A stretch of DNA of 64,000 nucleotides from Piscirickettsiaceae bacterium (GTDB taxonomy: Bacteria; Pseudomonadota; Gammaproteobacteria; Nitrosococcales; Methylophagaceae): the NCBI GenBank assembly GCA_024685975.1, contig JAIBDZ010000002.1, positions 1 to 64,000 of the forward strand, given 5' to 3'. Both the position numbers and the translations under genes were made by a program. The notes beneath the pieces are model-generated. The model worked only from the letters and a program-made list of their open reading frames with translations, did not search any database and was not told the origin of the DNA. Below are positions 1-8,787 of the stretch, in pieces (within the stretch, counting starts at the first letter, position 1; every line of letters begins with the position of its first letter).

Positions 1-57
1 CGAACCCCCGACCCTCGCCTTGTAAGGGCGATGCTCTCCCAGCTGAGCTAAGCACCC
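1..57 (-). tRNA. tRNA-Val (TAC), 3' end cut by window edge
   Basis: Read on the minus strand the sequence begins GGGTGCTTAGCTCAGCTGGG, a tRNA-Val acceptor arm and D arm. It continues through a CGCCC/GGGCG-type anticodon stem whose loop carries TAC (plus-strand positions 22-24) into the start of the T arm. The last third, including the CCA end, lies outside the window. It follows the HU gene by 15 nt on the same strand, so the two may share a transcript. Confidence 0.93.
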
Positions 58-72
58 TGCAGAAAAAAAACG

Positions 73-345
73 CTAGTTTACAGCATCCTTTAACGCTTTA
101 CCAGCTTTAAAAGCAGGTATTTTTGCAGCAGCAATTTTAATTTCTTCACCAGTGCGTGGGTTACGGCCAGTACGTGCTGCACGATCACGAACAGAAAATG
201 TACCAAAGCCCACTAGTGTGACTTGATCACCTTTGCTTAAAGCAGTTGTTACAGCAGCAGTCATACCATCAACAGCTAATGCAGCCTTAGCTTTAGAAAT
301 ATCAGCAGCACTTGCAATTGCATCAATCAGTTCAGATTTATTCAC
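73..345 (-). CDS. hupB: HU-type histone-like DNA-binding protein
   Basis: A 90-residue nucleoid protein that binds and bends DNA as a dimer. The N-terminal helices ([11 protein letters not shown]) and the beta-arm region with the [10 protein letters not shown] signature around residues 60-69 are clear, and the length is exactly that of HU. The start is GTG, supported by GAGGAAC at 352-358 six nt upstream. HU is usually downstream of lon; here the upstream same-strand gene is rsmA, 190 nt away, and a tRNA-Val lies just downstream. IHF subunits share the fold, but the motif spacing and the whole sequence favour HU. Confidence 0.95.
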   Translation of the reverse strand: MNKSELIDAIASAADISKAKAALAVDGMTAAVTTALSKGDQVTLVGFGTFSVRDRAARTGRNPRTGEEIKIAAAKIPAFKAGKALKDAVN

Positions 346-426
346 AACTTAGTTCCTCATCAAAAGTTTAGTAATTTAGTATCCAACAGCGTCATTCTTT
401 ACCCACAGTACGCGTGGGAAGTATGT

Positions 427-455
427 ATCTAACTACAGCAAAATCTAGGTGTCAA
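427..455 (-). promoter_or_regulatory. Candidate promoter of the HU gene
   Basis: On the minus strand a perfect TTGACA (450-455) is followed after 17 nt by TTAGAT (427-432), a poor -10; shifting by one gives TAGATA. The placement about 85 nt upstream of the HU start codon is reasonable. A 7-bp hairpin (AAGGCTG/CAGCCTT, 454-471) abuts the -35 and could be the end of the rsmA transcript, though it lacks a U-run on that strand. Confidence 0.4.
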
Positions 456-537
456 GGCTGATTTCAGCCTTTTATTCGCATCATCTGTCGAGCTTGATCT
501 TGAAATAAATACTCATCCAAAATATTTACCGTCGAAA

Positions 538-1356
538 TTAGTCTTCAGTCTGTTCGTGCTCTCTCTCGATTTGTTGCTGCCATAACCGTGTAATCTCGAT
601 ATATTGCTCTATGCTTAATGTTTCAGGGCGTTGTGTTACATCAATATCAAGCTGAGCCAACAATGTTGAAGAAATCATATTTTTCAATGTGTTAGCAATG
701 GTTTTTCGACGTTGCGAGAAGGCTTGACTGACCACTTTATTTAATGCTTCAGGAGACACATCTGTCATCTCTGATTTTGTCAAAGGCTTCAGATAGATAA
801 TCGCTGATTCAACCTTAGGTTGGGGAGTAAAAGCTTCTGGAGGAACGATAAACAAATTACTCGCCTGACATTGGTATTGCACCATAATACTTAAGCGACC
901 ATAGTTTTTCGTGCCGGGCTGCGCACAGATCCGCTCTACAACTTCACGTTGCAACATAAAACACATATCTTCAATGACATCAGACTGCGCCAATAAATGA
1001 AATAATAATGGTGTTGTAATGTTATACGGTAAGTTACCAATAACACGTAAACGTTCGCCTTGCGACAACGTGGAATAATCAAATGTTAACGCATCAGCTT
1101 CATGAATATTGATGTTCGTATGATGAGCAAACTGCGCCGCTAATAATGGGACGAGATCACGATCAATTTCAATCACATCCAAATGGCGACATTGTGTGAT
1201 TAAATGTTTTGTTAGCGCAGCACGTCCGGGGCCAATTTCAACAATATGTTGATCGTTCTCTGGCGAGATAGCGCCGATAATATCATCAATTACCGCATCA
1301 TCATGTAAGAAGTTTTGACCGAACCTTTTGCGAGCTCTTATGCGTTGTGCCGCCAT
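538..1356 (-). CDS. rsmA: 16S rRNA dimethyladenosine transferase RsmA/KsgA
   Basis: Dimethylates two adjacent adenosines near the 3' end of 16S rRNA using S-adenosylmethionine, a late step of 30S assembly. Visible features are GQNFLHD near residues 13-19, the SAM-binding motif VEIGPGRAALT (39-49) and the catalytic NLPYN motif (108-112). At 272 residues it has normal length. The ATG lies 2 nt after the pdxA stop codon, and the order lptD-surA-pdxA-rsmA is the classic gammaproteobacterial outer-membrane/ribosome operon. The C-terminus is rich in Q and E, as is common for the family. Confidence 0.97.
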   Translation of the reverse strand: MAAQRIRARKRFGQNFLHDDAVIDDIIGAISPENDQHIVEIGPGRAALTKHLITQCRHLDVIEIDRDLVPLLAAQFAHHTNINIHEADALTFDYSTLSQGERLRVIGNLPYNITTPLLFHLLAQSDVIEDMCFMLQREVVERICAQPGTKNYGRLSIMVQYQCQASNLFIVPPEAFTPQPKVESAIIYLKPLTKSEMTDVSPEALNKVVSQAFSQRRKTIANTLKNMISSTLLAQLDIDVTQRPETLSIEQYIEITRLWQQQIEREHEQTED

Positions 1357-1358
1357 GC

Positions 1359-2351
1359 TTATCCTTGTTGACTGGCTAGCATATTGCTGGCCATATTAAT
1401 GGCAGCATAGACACTGCCGGTATGAATTTGACCTGTACCAGCCAAATCCAAGGCCGTGCCATGATCAACTGATGTACGAATAAAAGGTAAACCTAAGGTC
1501 ACATTGACCGCTCGCGAAAACCCCGCGTGTTTTAAGACGGGTAGTCCTTGGTCATGGTACATCGCCACCACCACATCAACATCAGCTAAGCGTTCTGGCA
1601 AAAAGATCGTATCGGCTGGCCATGCACCGCTTACCTTCATGCCTTGTTCCTGACAATGCTTGATAACAGGGTTAATCACATCAATTTCTTCACGCCCAAG
1701 ATGCCCATCTTCACCTGCATGCGGGTTTAAACCACAGACAGCAATACGCGGACTACTAATGCCAAATTGTGATTGCAAGGTCGTATTTGTAATAGCCAGC
1801 GTTTGTTCTAATACCGGTATCGTAATAGCATCACTGACAGATTTGAGCGGCAAATGCGTCGTCACTAATGCAACGCGTAAATCTCCGGCAGCTAACATCA
1901 TGACCACTTTCTCAACATGAGCAAGATCAGCAAAAAACTCTGTATGTCCACTAAAGGGTATACCAGCATCATTAATAACGCCTTTATGAACAGGCCCGGT
2001 GACAACAGCATCAAATTGACCTGATAAACAACCTTGGGCAGCAAAAGTTAAACCAGCTAATAGGGCTTGTGCATTATCAGGATTAAGTTGACCACTTATG
2101 ACAGCTGACGAATACGCAATAGGGTAATAACGTAATACGCCTGAAGGTGTTTCAGATGGCGCGTCATCAAGAGACACTTCCTCTAATGTCACCTCACACC
2201 CTAATTGTATTGCTCTATTCTGTAACACCACCGGATCACATATCACCACAATCTCATCATCTTGATGTTCTTGTGCCAATAAAATCGCTAAATCAGGTCC
2301 TATCCCCGCTGGCTCCCCTGCCGTGTAGACAATTCGACGCGTTTCATTCAA
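1359..2351 (-). CDS. pdxA: 4-hydroxythreonine-4-phosphate dehydrogenase PdxA
   Basis: NAD-dependent oxidation of 4-phosphohydroxy-L-threonine in DXP-dependent pyridoxal phosphate synthesis. Family marks are TAGEPAGIGPD at the N-terminus, SGHTEFFADL (metal-binding His), NPHAGEDG and YHDQGLPVLK. At 330 residues it matches the usual length. The start appears to be TTG, overlapping the surA stop as TTGA: the nearby ATG at 2345-2347 is in another frame, and this TTG places the conserved RIVYTAGEP segment at the correct distance. Translation is therefore probably coupled to surA. Confidence 0.95.
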   Translation of the reverse strand: MNETRRIVYTAGEPAGIGPDLAILLAQEHQDDEIVVICDPVVLQNRAIQLGCEVTLEEVSLDDAPSETPSGVLRYYPIAYSSAVISGQLNPDNAQALLAGLTFAAQGCLSGQFDAVVTGPVHKGVINDAGIPFSGHTEFFADLAHVEKVVMMLAAGDLRVALVTTHLPLKSVSDAITIPVLEQTLAITNTTLQSQFGISSPRIAVCGLNPHAGEDGHLGREEIDVINPVIKHCQEQGMKVSGAWPADTIFLPERLADVDVVVAMYHDQGLPVLKHAGFSRAVNVTLGLPFIRTSVDHGTALDLAGTGQIHTGSVYAAINMASNMLASQQG

Positions 2352-3613
2352 AGGTTACGATACTCAACATAAGCTTCGTCACGTAATTGACGTAACCAAT
2401 TCTCCACTTCCTCAGCCATTTTACGGCTATGAATTTGTTCGCGCGCCTGTGAACGACGATATTCTTCAGCCATATTTTGCTCGCGTCGCTCATGCATTAA
2501 GATTAAATGCCAGCCATAACGACTTTTAAAAACCGGACTCATTTCACCATCCGCTAACGCAGCCATTTGTTGTTCAAACTCGGGCACCATTGTGCCAGGA
2601 GTAGCCCAACCTAAACTGCCGCCACGGATAGCAGACACCATATCGTCTGAATGGGCACGCGCCAATTCAGCAAAATCTTCGCCATTTTCAATTCTTTCAC
2701 GCAATGAATTTAATCGTTTTTCAGCATCCTCATCACTGACAATATCATTTGTTTTAATGAGAATATGGCTAGCATGCGTTTGTTTTACCATATGGGTTTC
2801 TTGACTCTTTTTCTCAACCAATTTCACCAAATGAAAACCACTGCCACTACGCAAGACATCACTGACTTCAGAAACAGCTAATTGAGGGACAACTTTAGAG
2901 AATAAGCTCGGTAATTCACCGCGTGTACGCCACCCTAACTCACCACCCTCTAATGCATTTTGGCCATCAGAATAACCCGATGCAATTTCAGCAAAATCTC
3001 CGCCTTGGGCTAACATGAGTTGAACTTTGTCTAATTTAGTTTGCGCTTTTTGCAATTCTTCTGGTGTTGGCGACTCAGGGACATTAATCAGAATATGTTG
3101 TAGACGATACGCGTCTTCACCACCACCTTGCATTTCTTGTGTTGCTAAAAAGTTATCAATTTCACGATCACTAATAACAATTTTATCGCCAATCTGAACT
3201 TTATTTAATCGACTAATAATCATATCTTCACGAATAGATTCTCTAAACGTATTGTAGTCAAAACCATCACGTTCGAGTACGGCTCTAAATTGAGTTAATG
3301 ACATATTGTTTTTTGCTGCAATTTGTTGAATTGACGCATTAAGATCTTCATCTGCTAAACGTATTCCACGTCGCGCAGCAAACTGCATTTGCAGTTTTTT
3401 GATGACAAGACGCTCTAATACTTGCGATAAGAAAACGTCTTGTGGTGGCAAACTCACTTGCCTTTTTCGCATTTGCAAACTGATTGTTTTGGCAGCTTCT
3501 ATCAATTCACTTTCTAAAATAACCTCATCATCAACAACAGCAATAATCCGGTCTAAAGGTTGTGCCCATGCTGAAGATATCAACAACAAAGACAACAAAA
3601 AAAATCTCATCAT
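2348..3613 (-). CDS. surA: Periplasmic chaperone and peptidyl-prolyl isomerase SurA
   Basis: Escorts unfolded outer-membrane proteins, including LptD, through the periplasm. Residues 1-17 form a signal peptide (hydrophobic FFLLSLLLISS, then AWA). A SurA N-terminal chaperone domain covers about 20-150, followed by two parvulin domains at about 170-268 (LQHILINVPES) and 279-378 (ASHILIKTND), each ending in a HLV/HLI motif. Its 421 residues match the family. It lies 92 nt downstream of lptD and overlaps pdxA by 4 nt. Confidence 0.97.
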   Translation of the reverse strand: MMRFFLLSLLLISSAWAQPLDRIIAVVDDEVILESELIEAAKTISLQMRKRQVSLPPQDVFLSQVLERLVIKKLQMQFAARRGIRLADEDLNASIQQIAAKNNMSLTQFRAVLERDGFDYNTFRESIREDMIISRLNKVQIGDKIVISDREIDNFLATQEMQGGGEDAYRLQHILINVPESPTPEELQKAQTKLDKVQLMLAQGGDFAEIASGYSDGQNALEGGELGWRTRGELPSLFSKVVPQLAVSEVSDVLRSGSGFHLVKLVEKKSQETHMVKQTHASHILIKTNDIVSDEDAEKRLNSLRERIENGEDFAELARAHSDDMVSAIRGGSLGWATPGTMVPEFEQQMAALADGEMSPVFKSRYGWHLILMHERREQNMAEEYRRSQAREQIHSRKMAEEVENWLRQLRDEAYVEYRNL

Positions 3614-3705
3614 TACAAACCTAACAGTTAAATTTATATAATTATTCAGTCACCTAACAACTTTAAGTAACCACTTTAACAGATTGATATTAAAATCAAA
3701 AAATA

Positions 3706-5952
3706 TTAATAATCAGGATCAAACCCGAAAATACTCTCTTTTAATAAGTCATCTGTTTTCTGCCCAAAGTTGCCTAAACCTTTTAATTCTATTTGAAATA
3801 AAAACGCTAAGTTACGATCATCATCGTCAATATCGTTAATATAATCACGAATGACAAAGCGTGTTGCCCAACAACAACTGTCGTATTCAACACCAGCCAA
3901 TCCTTCTAATAATTTATTATCACGTAAGGAATGGTAATAGCGTCCAATCAGACTCCATTGCTCATTAATAGGCAATCGTCCTGACACATCGACTTGTTCT
4001 AAGCCTTCAATTGTCGATACTCCATCACGGCGATAACGATGTGAAATATTGAAGATCTGCCCATTATCACCCCGATAACGTAACTGAACAGATGACAAAT
4101 TAGATTGATTACCACTATGCGGGTCCCATTGTACTTCTGCTTTTGCCGTCCACTCTTTGGCTAATGCAGCTGCAACTTCGACCACCATATCAGATCCAGA
4201 ACGCGAACCGACTTCACCTGAAGGTAAAATAACATCACGATCTGTAAAATATCGGATCTGGCCGATACTGGCACTTAATTTTTCTCTTCCAGTATCAGGA
4301 TCAATAATACGTGAAGTCAAAGCTAAAGATAACTGATTAGCATCACCGACTCTATCTGTCCCTGAAAAGCGATCTTCAGCAAATAACTGCCCAAAATTAA
4401 AAGTCCGTAAGCTACTGTCAAAAATTGGAATATCAGTTTGATCACGTTCTGGAATATATAAATAGAAAGCCCTAGGCTCTAATGTGTGTATATAGTTTTG
4501 CCCTTTAAATGGCAATGAACGTTCAAAAAACAATCCACTATCAACACTTGCAATCGGTAATGTTCGACTTGGTGAATCATCCGTTATCGTTTGCCCATTT
4601 TCGTTCAATCGGTATTCTGTATGGCGAAGCGTCACACTCGGTGTGAAAAAGCCTGCCGCAGACTGTTTTGGCAAACTAATGGTTGGCATAATATCGAAAC
4701 GCTGACCATCCACTAAATCATCATGATCGAACTCAACATATTCTGTTCGCAAATGATAACTCAAGCCAAATAGCTTTTCAGGAAAAGACCCTGACAAAAT
4801 CAATTGTGGTAATCGTTGATATGGCTCTTCGACATCGGTTATTGTCTGATAACCTTGCATTCTGCCAACAAAAGACCAAGTATCATCGCTATAAGATAAC
4901 TGCGCTTTTCGATATAAATGCGTTGTACTGGTTAAACTTAAATTTGACCCAAAATCTTCCAAATAATCATCATCAGAAATATAGTTATAATCTATATCCG
5001 TCCGCCAACGCGAATTAGCATTTCCGATATGTCTAAAAGAGAAGTGCTTCCGATCCTCATTATAATAGGGATTAATATCTTCCCCATCCGTTTTTAAATC
5101 ATCGCTGGCCAAGAAACCCGCTTGAATCGTCCCTTCACCGCCTAAATACAAATAACGGTACTCAGCATTTAGCTGCATGCCTCTATCTGACATATATCGT
5201 GGTGTTATCGTCGCATCTCGACCAGGTCCAATATTCCAATAGTAGGGCGTTTGCAAATCAAACCCCGTTTCATCGCTATTCCCAAACGATGGCGCTAAAA
5301 AGCCTGATTTTCGTTGGTCATTTAGAGGGAAACTAATATATGGCGTATAAAAAACAGGCACATCTTTGATACGAACAATGACATCCTCAGCACTGCCTAC
5401 GGCTTCATCATGGTCTAACTTGACAGAATTAGCTTGTAAGTCCCAAAAAGGGTTCGCAACCGAACAAGTCGAATAAGTCGCGCCTCGCAGATCGGTTTGC
5501 AATAAACCTTGGCGATAAATATGCTTTGCGTCTCCACGGGCACCGATTTCACGTAGGTGATACGTCGCATTAACCATTGTCCCTTCATCTGAACTGGTCA
5601 GCCACTCAGCTTCATCACCTTCCAACACCATTTGACTATCACGAAGCCGTATATCGCCTTGAGCCGTCACCGTACCAGTTGCACGATGGTAGGTGATGTG
5701 GTCTGCGCTCAACTCTCGCCCGCCACGTGTTACAACCACATTACCATCAAAGACAGATAAGCCTTTATTCACAAGCTGTGCGTCATCCGCTTTCACATCG
5801 ACTAGGTCTGACAATGCAGCATCGTCGTCCACCACAGGTAAGAAAGCACTGTCATCAAGCAAGTTACATTGGCGTAAGCCTATTTGTTCCGCATGAACGT
5901 TCAGTCCAAAACACGACACCGTTACCGCGGAAAAAACTATCAGTTTGCGCAT
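3706..5952 (-). CDS. lptD: LPS-assembly outer-membrane protein LptD
   Basis: The beta-barrel that, with the lipoprotein LptE, inserts lipopolysaccharide into the outer leaflet. A signal peptide occupies residues 1-21, an OstA/LptA-like jellyroll about 60-160, and the 26-strand barrel the rest. All four disulphide cysteines of the well-studied homologue have counterparts: C29, C163 and the adjacent pair C693/C694. The start ATG is supported by GAGGAG at 5957-5962. At 748 residues it is normal. SurA, encoded next, is its folding factor. Its own promoter is not obvious in 5953-6235. Confidence 0.97.
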   Translation of the reverse strand: MRKLIVFSAVTVSCFGLNVHAEQIGLRQCNLLDDSAFLPVVDDDAALSDLVDVKADDAQLVNKGLSVFDGNVVVTRGGRELSADHITYHRATGTVTAQGDIRLRDSQMVLEGDEAEWLTSSDEGTMVNATYHLREIGARGDAKHIYRQGLLQTDLRGATYSTCSVANPFWDLQANSVKLDHDEAVGSAEDVIVRIKDVPVFYTPYISFPLNDQRKSGFLAPSFGNSDETGFDLQTPYYWNIGPGRDATITPRYMSDRGMQLNAEYRYLYLGGEGTIQAGFLASDDLKTDGEDINPYYNEDRKHFSFRHIGNANSRWRTDIDYNYISDDDYLEDFGSNLSLTSTTHLYRKAQLSYSDDTWSFVGRMQGYQTITDVEEPYQRLPQLILSGSFPEKLFGLSYHLRTEYVEFDHDDLVDGQRFDIMPTISLPKQSAAGFFTPSVTLRHTEYRLNENGQTITDDSPSRTLPIASVDSGLFFERSLPFKGQNYIHTLEPRAFYLYIPERDQTDIPIFDSSLRTFNFGQLFAEDRFSGTDRVGDANQLSLALTSRIIDPDTGREKLSASIGQIRYFTDRDVILPSGEVGSRSGSDMVVEVAAALAKEWTAKAEVQWDPHSGNQSNLSSVQLRYRGDNGQIFNISHRYRRDGVSTIEGLEQVDVSGRLPINEQWSLIGRYYHSLRDNKLLEGLAGVEYDSCCWATRFVIRDYINDIDDDDRNLAFLFQIELKGLGNFGQKTDDLLKESIFGFDPDY

Positions 5953-6192
5953 GTCGCTCCTCGACTACTCTTAAAAACCTGCAATTAGGCGAAATGAATG
6001 GCATCAATAAAGCGTAATTTATCTCATAGAAAACAACTTTCATCAAATTTGCTCTATATATAAAGAGTCATTTTCATGACTAGCTGCCAAATATCAATCA
6101 CTTAGCTAGAGCGCTTTCCTGACAAATCAAATACCACCGTTCCTATTTCCGTCAAATACAAAACGATATGACAAGTTTATTAAAACTATTTG

Positions 6193-6221
6193 TTGACACT
6201 GCAAAGCTAAATCCATATAGT
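6193..6221 (+). promoter_or_regulatory. Strong sigma-70 promoter of the tRNA-Ala/Glu operon
   Basis: TTGACA at 6193-6198, 17-nt spacer, TATAGT at 6216-6221, followed by a GC-containing discriminator (GCGC) and the first tRNA 14 nt downstream. This is a near-consensus stable-RNA promoter, and the GC discriminator is the type associated with stringent control. Confidence 0.9.
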
Positions 6222-6235
6222 ATGCGCTTGCTTTC

Positions 6236-6311
<76 letters not shown>

Positions 6312-6330
6312 GTAGAAAGCACCGTTTTAG

Positions 6331-6406
6331 GTCCCCATCGTCTAGAGGCCTAGGACACCGCCCTTTCACGGCGGTAACAGGGGTTCGAACCCCCTTGGGG
6401 ACGCCA
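6331..6406 (+). tRNA. tRNA-Glu (TTC)
   Basis: A 76-nt tRNA with encoded CCA. The acceptor GTCCCCA pairs with TGGGGAC, and the anticodon loop CTTTCAC carries TTC between CGCC and GGCG stems. It lies 19 nt after tRNA-Ala and is presumably co-transcribed with it. Confidence 0.98.
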
Positions 6407-6410
6407 TACA

Positions 6411-6445
6411 AAAAAAGCCAGTGTCTAACCACACTGGCTTTTTTT
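6411..6445. terminator. Bidirectional rho-independent terminator
   Basis: Perfect 9-bp stem AGCCAGTGT (6416-6424) / ACACTGGCT (6431-6439) with a 6-nt loop, flanked by an A-run on the left and a T-run on the right. It can end the tRNA operon on the plus strand and lptG (stop at 6468) on the minus strand. Confidence 0.92.
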
Positions 6446-6467
6446 ATACTTGTTAGAAAATCAGCGA

Positions 6468-7532
6468 CTAATTCATCCGCCTCATCCAAGCATACGCCGC
6501 TATGGCGAATAATACGGTGGGCAGCATGGCTGCAAACCATGGCGCTACACCATAGACCAATCCCATTTGTTGAAAGCTTTGGTTTAAGAGATGAAACCCG
6601 AGTCCCACTAAAGCCCCAAATACGATGCGAGTCCCCATCGGTGCCGATCGTAATGGCCCAAAGACAAAAGGAACGGCTAGAAAGACCATCACAGCTGAGC
6701 TCAGTGGCATCATAACCTTCATCCAAAAAGCCATACGGTACTGATCAACCGCTTGGTGATTAGTATCAAGATAATCGATATATTCCACTAATGACCAAAC
6801 GGGTAAGAATTCAGGCGGAACAACAACAATATTCACCATGCCCGGGTTAAGGTGTGATTGCCATTGAGCGTACTCTACCGCTTTTACCGACACGCCAGAT
6901 TCATCTAATGTACTTTGTAGTACATCAGAAAGCGTCCAACTTCCCGCCTCATAACGTGCTTCCTTCGCTTTTGTCACCACCCGCAAACGGTTGGCATCAT
7001 CAAACTCATAAATCGAGACACCGGCAAAACGACCATCAGGTAAGATTTCATCGATATGGTTAAAATGGGTACCATCTCGCGTCCAGAAACCGTTATCTGA
7101 CTGGGCACCAACAGTTCCGGTCTGAGCCAATGATTGTAATTGTCTTGCCGCTTGCTCTGCCGGTGGTCTCAATAATTCACCAATCAATAAAGCCATTACC
7201 ATCAAAGCAAAGGCCACAATCAAAACTGCGCGGTTTATTTGTTGAATCGACATGCCAGCTGCACGCATAACCACCAACTCGCTTTGCGATGCAAGTTGCC
7301 CCAAACCTAAAACCGTACCTAATAAAGCAGCGATAGGCAGTAATTCATAAAAACGTTTAGGCATAGTTAACGCTAAATAACGTAACACTTCCATCAAGTG
7401 ATATTGACCTTTGCCAATATCCTCCAGCTCTGTCACGAAATCCATAAAGGTATATAAGCCTAGCAATACCAATAACACCAGTGCCGTACTTGTCAGCATG
7501 GCTTTAGCCAAATAGCGTTGTAATATGGTCAT
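6468..7532 (-). CDS. lptG: LPS export ABC transporter permease LptG
   Basis: With LptF forms the inner-membrane permease that, powered by LptB2, extracts LPS and passes it to LptC/LptA. There are three membrane segments near the N-terminus (about 15-35, 60-85, 100-120), a periplasmic jellyroll, and three more at the C-terminus. I start it at ATG 7532 (MTILQRYLAKAM), giving 354 residues. An upstream in-frame codon would add 11 residues inside lptF, but 7532 forms a standard ATGA overlap with the lptF stop and fits family length. Confidence 0.95.
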   Translation of the reverse strand: MTILQRYLAKAMLTSTALVLLVLLGLYTFMDFVTELEDIGKGQYHLMEVLRYLALTMPKRFYELLPIAALLGTVLGLGQLASQSELVVMRAAGMSIQQINRAVLIVAFALMVMALLIGELLRPPAEQAARQLQSLAQTGTVGAQSDNGFWTRDGTHFNHIDEILPDGRFAGVSIYEFDDANRLRVVTKAKEARYEAGSWTLSDVLQSTLDESGVSVKAVEYAQWQSHLNPGMVNIVVVPPEFLPVWSLVEYIDYLDTNHQAVDQYRMAFWMKVMMPLSSAVMVFLAVPFVFGPLRSAPMGTRIVFGALVGLGFHLLNQSFQQMGLVYGVAPWFAAMLPTVLFAIAAYAWMRRMN

Positions 7533-8659
7533 GACAGGCTCCCTTGTCGTTTCATCGACCACCATTGTTGAATTTCACGCCGATAAAATAAAACTAATAA
7601 AGCCACAATCATCAATAAATGTACCCAAACACTCCCTAGCCATACAGGCATAACGCCTTTACTGATCCAGGCTCGGGTAATGCCTAATAGATTGCTATAA
7701 ACGATATAAATCAATATCGCAGGTAAAACACCAGCATAACGGCCTTTCCTCGGTCCAGTTTCTGCTAACGCTAATGCATAAAAACACAATACAAACACCA
7801 TAATAGCTGAGGCAAGGCGCCATTGAATTTCAGCCAAGTCTTTATCCGTACCCCGTTGCCATAAAGTCGACGTCGGTAATGATTTGTGCCGTTCTCGTAC
7901 TTGTTGTTCACCGCCCTTCTCAATCAATAAGCGATGCGTTTCAAACTGTGCAATCACATAATCTCTATCGCCTGCATCCCCTTCATAGCGATAACCATGC
8001 TCTAAAATTAAATATTTATTGCTGGTCACAGGATCAATATCAAATCGACCTTGTTCTGCACGAAAAACCAAAGGACGTTCTCGACCGTGAATTTCAATAA
8101 ATACCCCCACCATGGTTTGTTTATCTGCTGTTAGACCTTGCGAGTAAAACGTCCAACTACCATCACGACTTTCTTTAAATTTACCAGCAATTAACCCTGT
8201 CGTATTAGCCGCTACTTTGGCTTTTTGTTCGAGTTCATATCGTCCTGATAAGACATCTGGCACTACGATAAAAGACAATATCGCCACGATGATGGCGATG
8301 ACAGATGCAAAGAACCCTACATTTCGAATCAACCGTTTTCTTGGCACACCACACGCAGCCATTACCGTCAGTTCATTATCATTATTCATTCGGCCTAATG
8401 CCAACATCACCGCTAAAAATGCGCCAATTGGCAATAAAACAGATAAAGCCCCAAGTGAGCTCAAGCCTAATAAGGTGAAAATAACTTCGCTCGGTAAATT
8501 CCCCACAGCGGCTTCTGCCAAGTAACGAGCAAATCTTGTTGCCACATAAATCAGCCATAACACGCCAATAATGCCGAACAAGGTTTGAATAAATTCACGC
8601 AATACATACCTATCAATTACAGGAAATAGAGTCGCAATCATTTGACGAATAACAGGCAT
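7529..8659 (-). CDS. lptF: LPS export ABC transporter permease LptF
   Basis: Partner permease of LptG (YjgP/YjgQ family). The N-terminal coupling region shows DNELTVMAACGVP, the conserved segment near the cytoplasmic loop, preceded by two membrane helices; a periplasmic domain and C-terminal helices follow. It is 376 residues from the first ATG; a second in-frame ATG six codons later is possible, and neither has a convincing Shine-Dalgarno. It is divergent from pepA, the standard gammaproteobacterial arrangement, so both promoters lie in 8660-8787. Confidence 0.95.
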   Translation of the reverse strand: MPVIRQMIATLFPVIDRYVLREFIQTLFGIIGVLWLIYVATRFARYLAEAAVGNLPSEVIFTLLGLSSLGALSVLLPIGAFLAVMLALGRMNNDNELTVMAACGVPRKRLIRNVGFFASVIAIIVAILSFIVVPDVLSGRYELEQKAKVAANTTGLIAGKFKESRDGSWTFYSQGLTADKQTMVGVFIEIHGRERPLVFRAEQGRFDIDPVTSNKYLILEHGYRYEGDAGDRDYVIAQFETHRLLIEKGGEQQVRERHKSLPTSTLWQRGTDKDLAEIQWRLASAIMVFVLCFYALALAETGPRKGRYAGVLPAILIYIVYSNLLGITRAWISKGVMPVWLGSVWVHLLMIVALLVLFYRREIQQWWSMKRQGSLS

Positions 8660-8787
8660 TATTTAGTAGTCTTCGATACAATAGTCATTATCAACAGGGA
8701 TAGCTTTACCATTCCCTGCACCAAATTTATTTTAGAGCAGATAGCTTTATACGCAGTCTAAAGCATCTACGTCCAGAGGAGAAATCA

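Noticed and set aside
454-471. AAGGCTG/CAGCCTT hairpin as terminator of rsmA
   Set aside because: On the rsmA strand it is followed by GACACC, not a U-run; more likely just adjoins the HU promoter.
5953-6235. Sigma-E-type promoter for lptD
   Set aside because: Looked for GGAACTT and TCTGA-like boxes on the minus strand upstream of lptD; none present.
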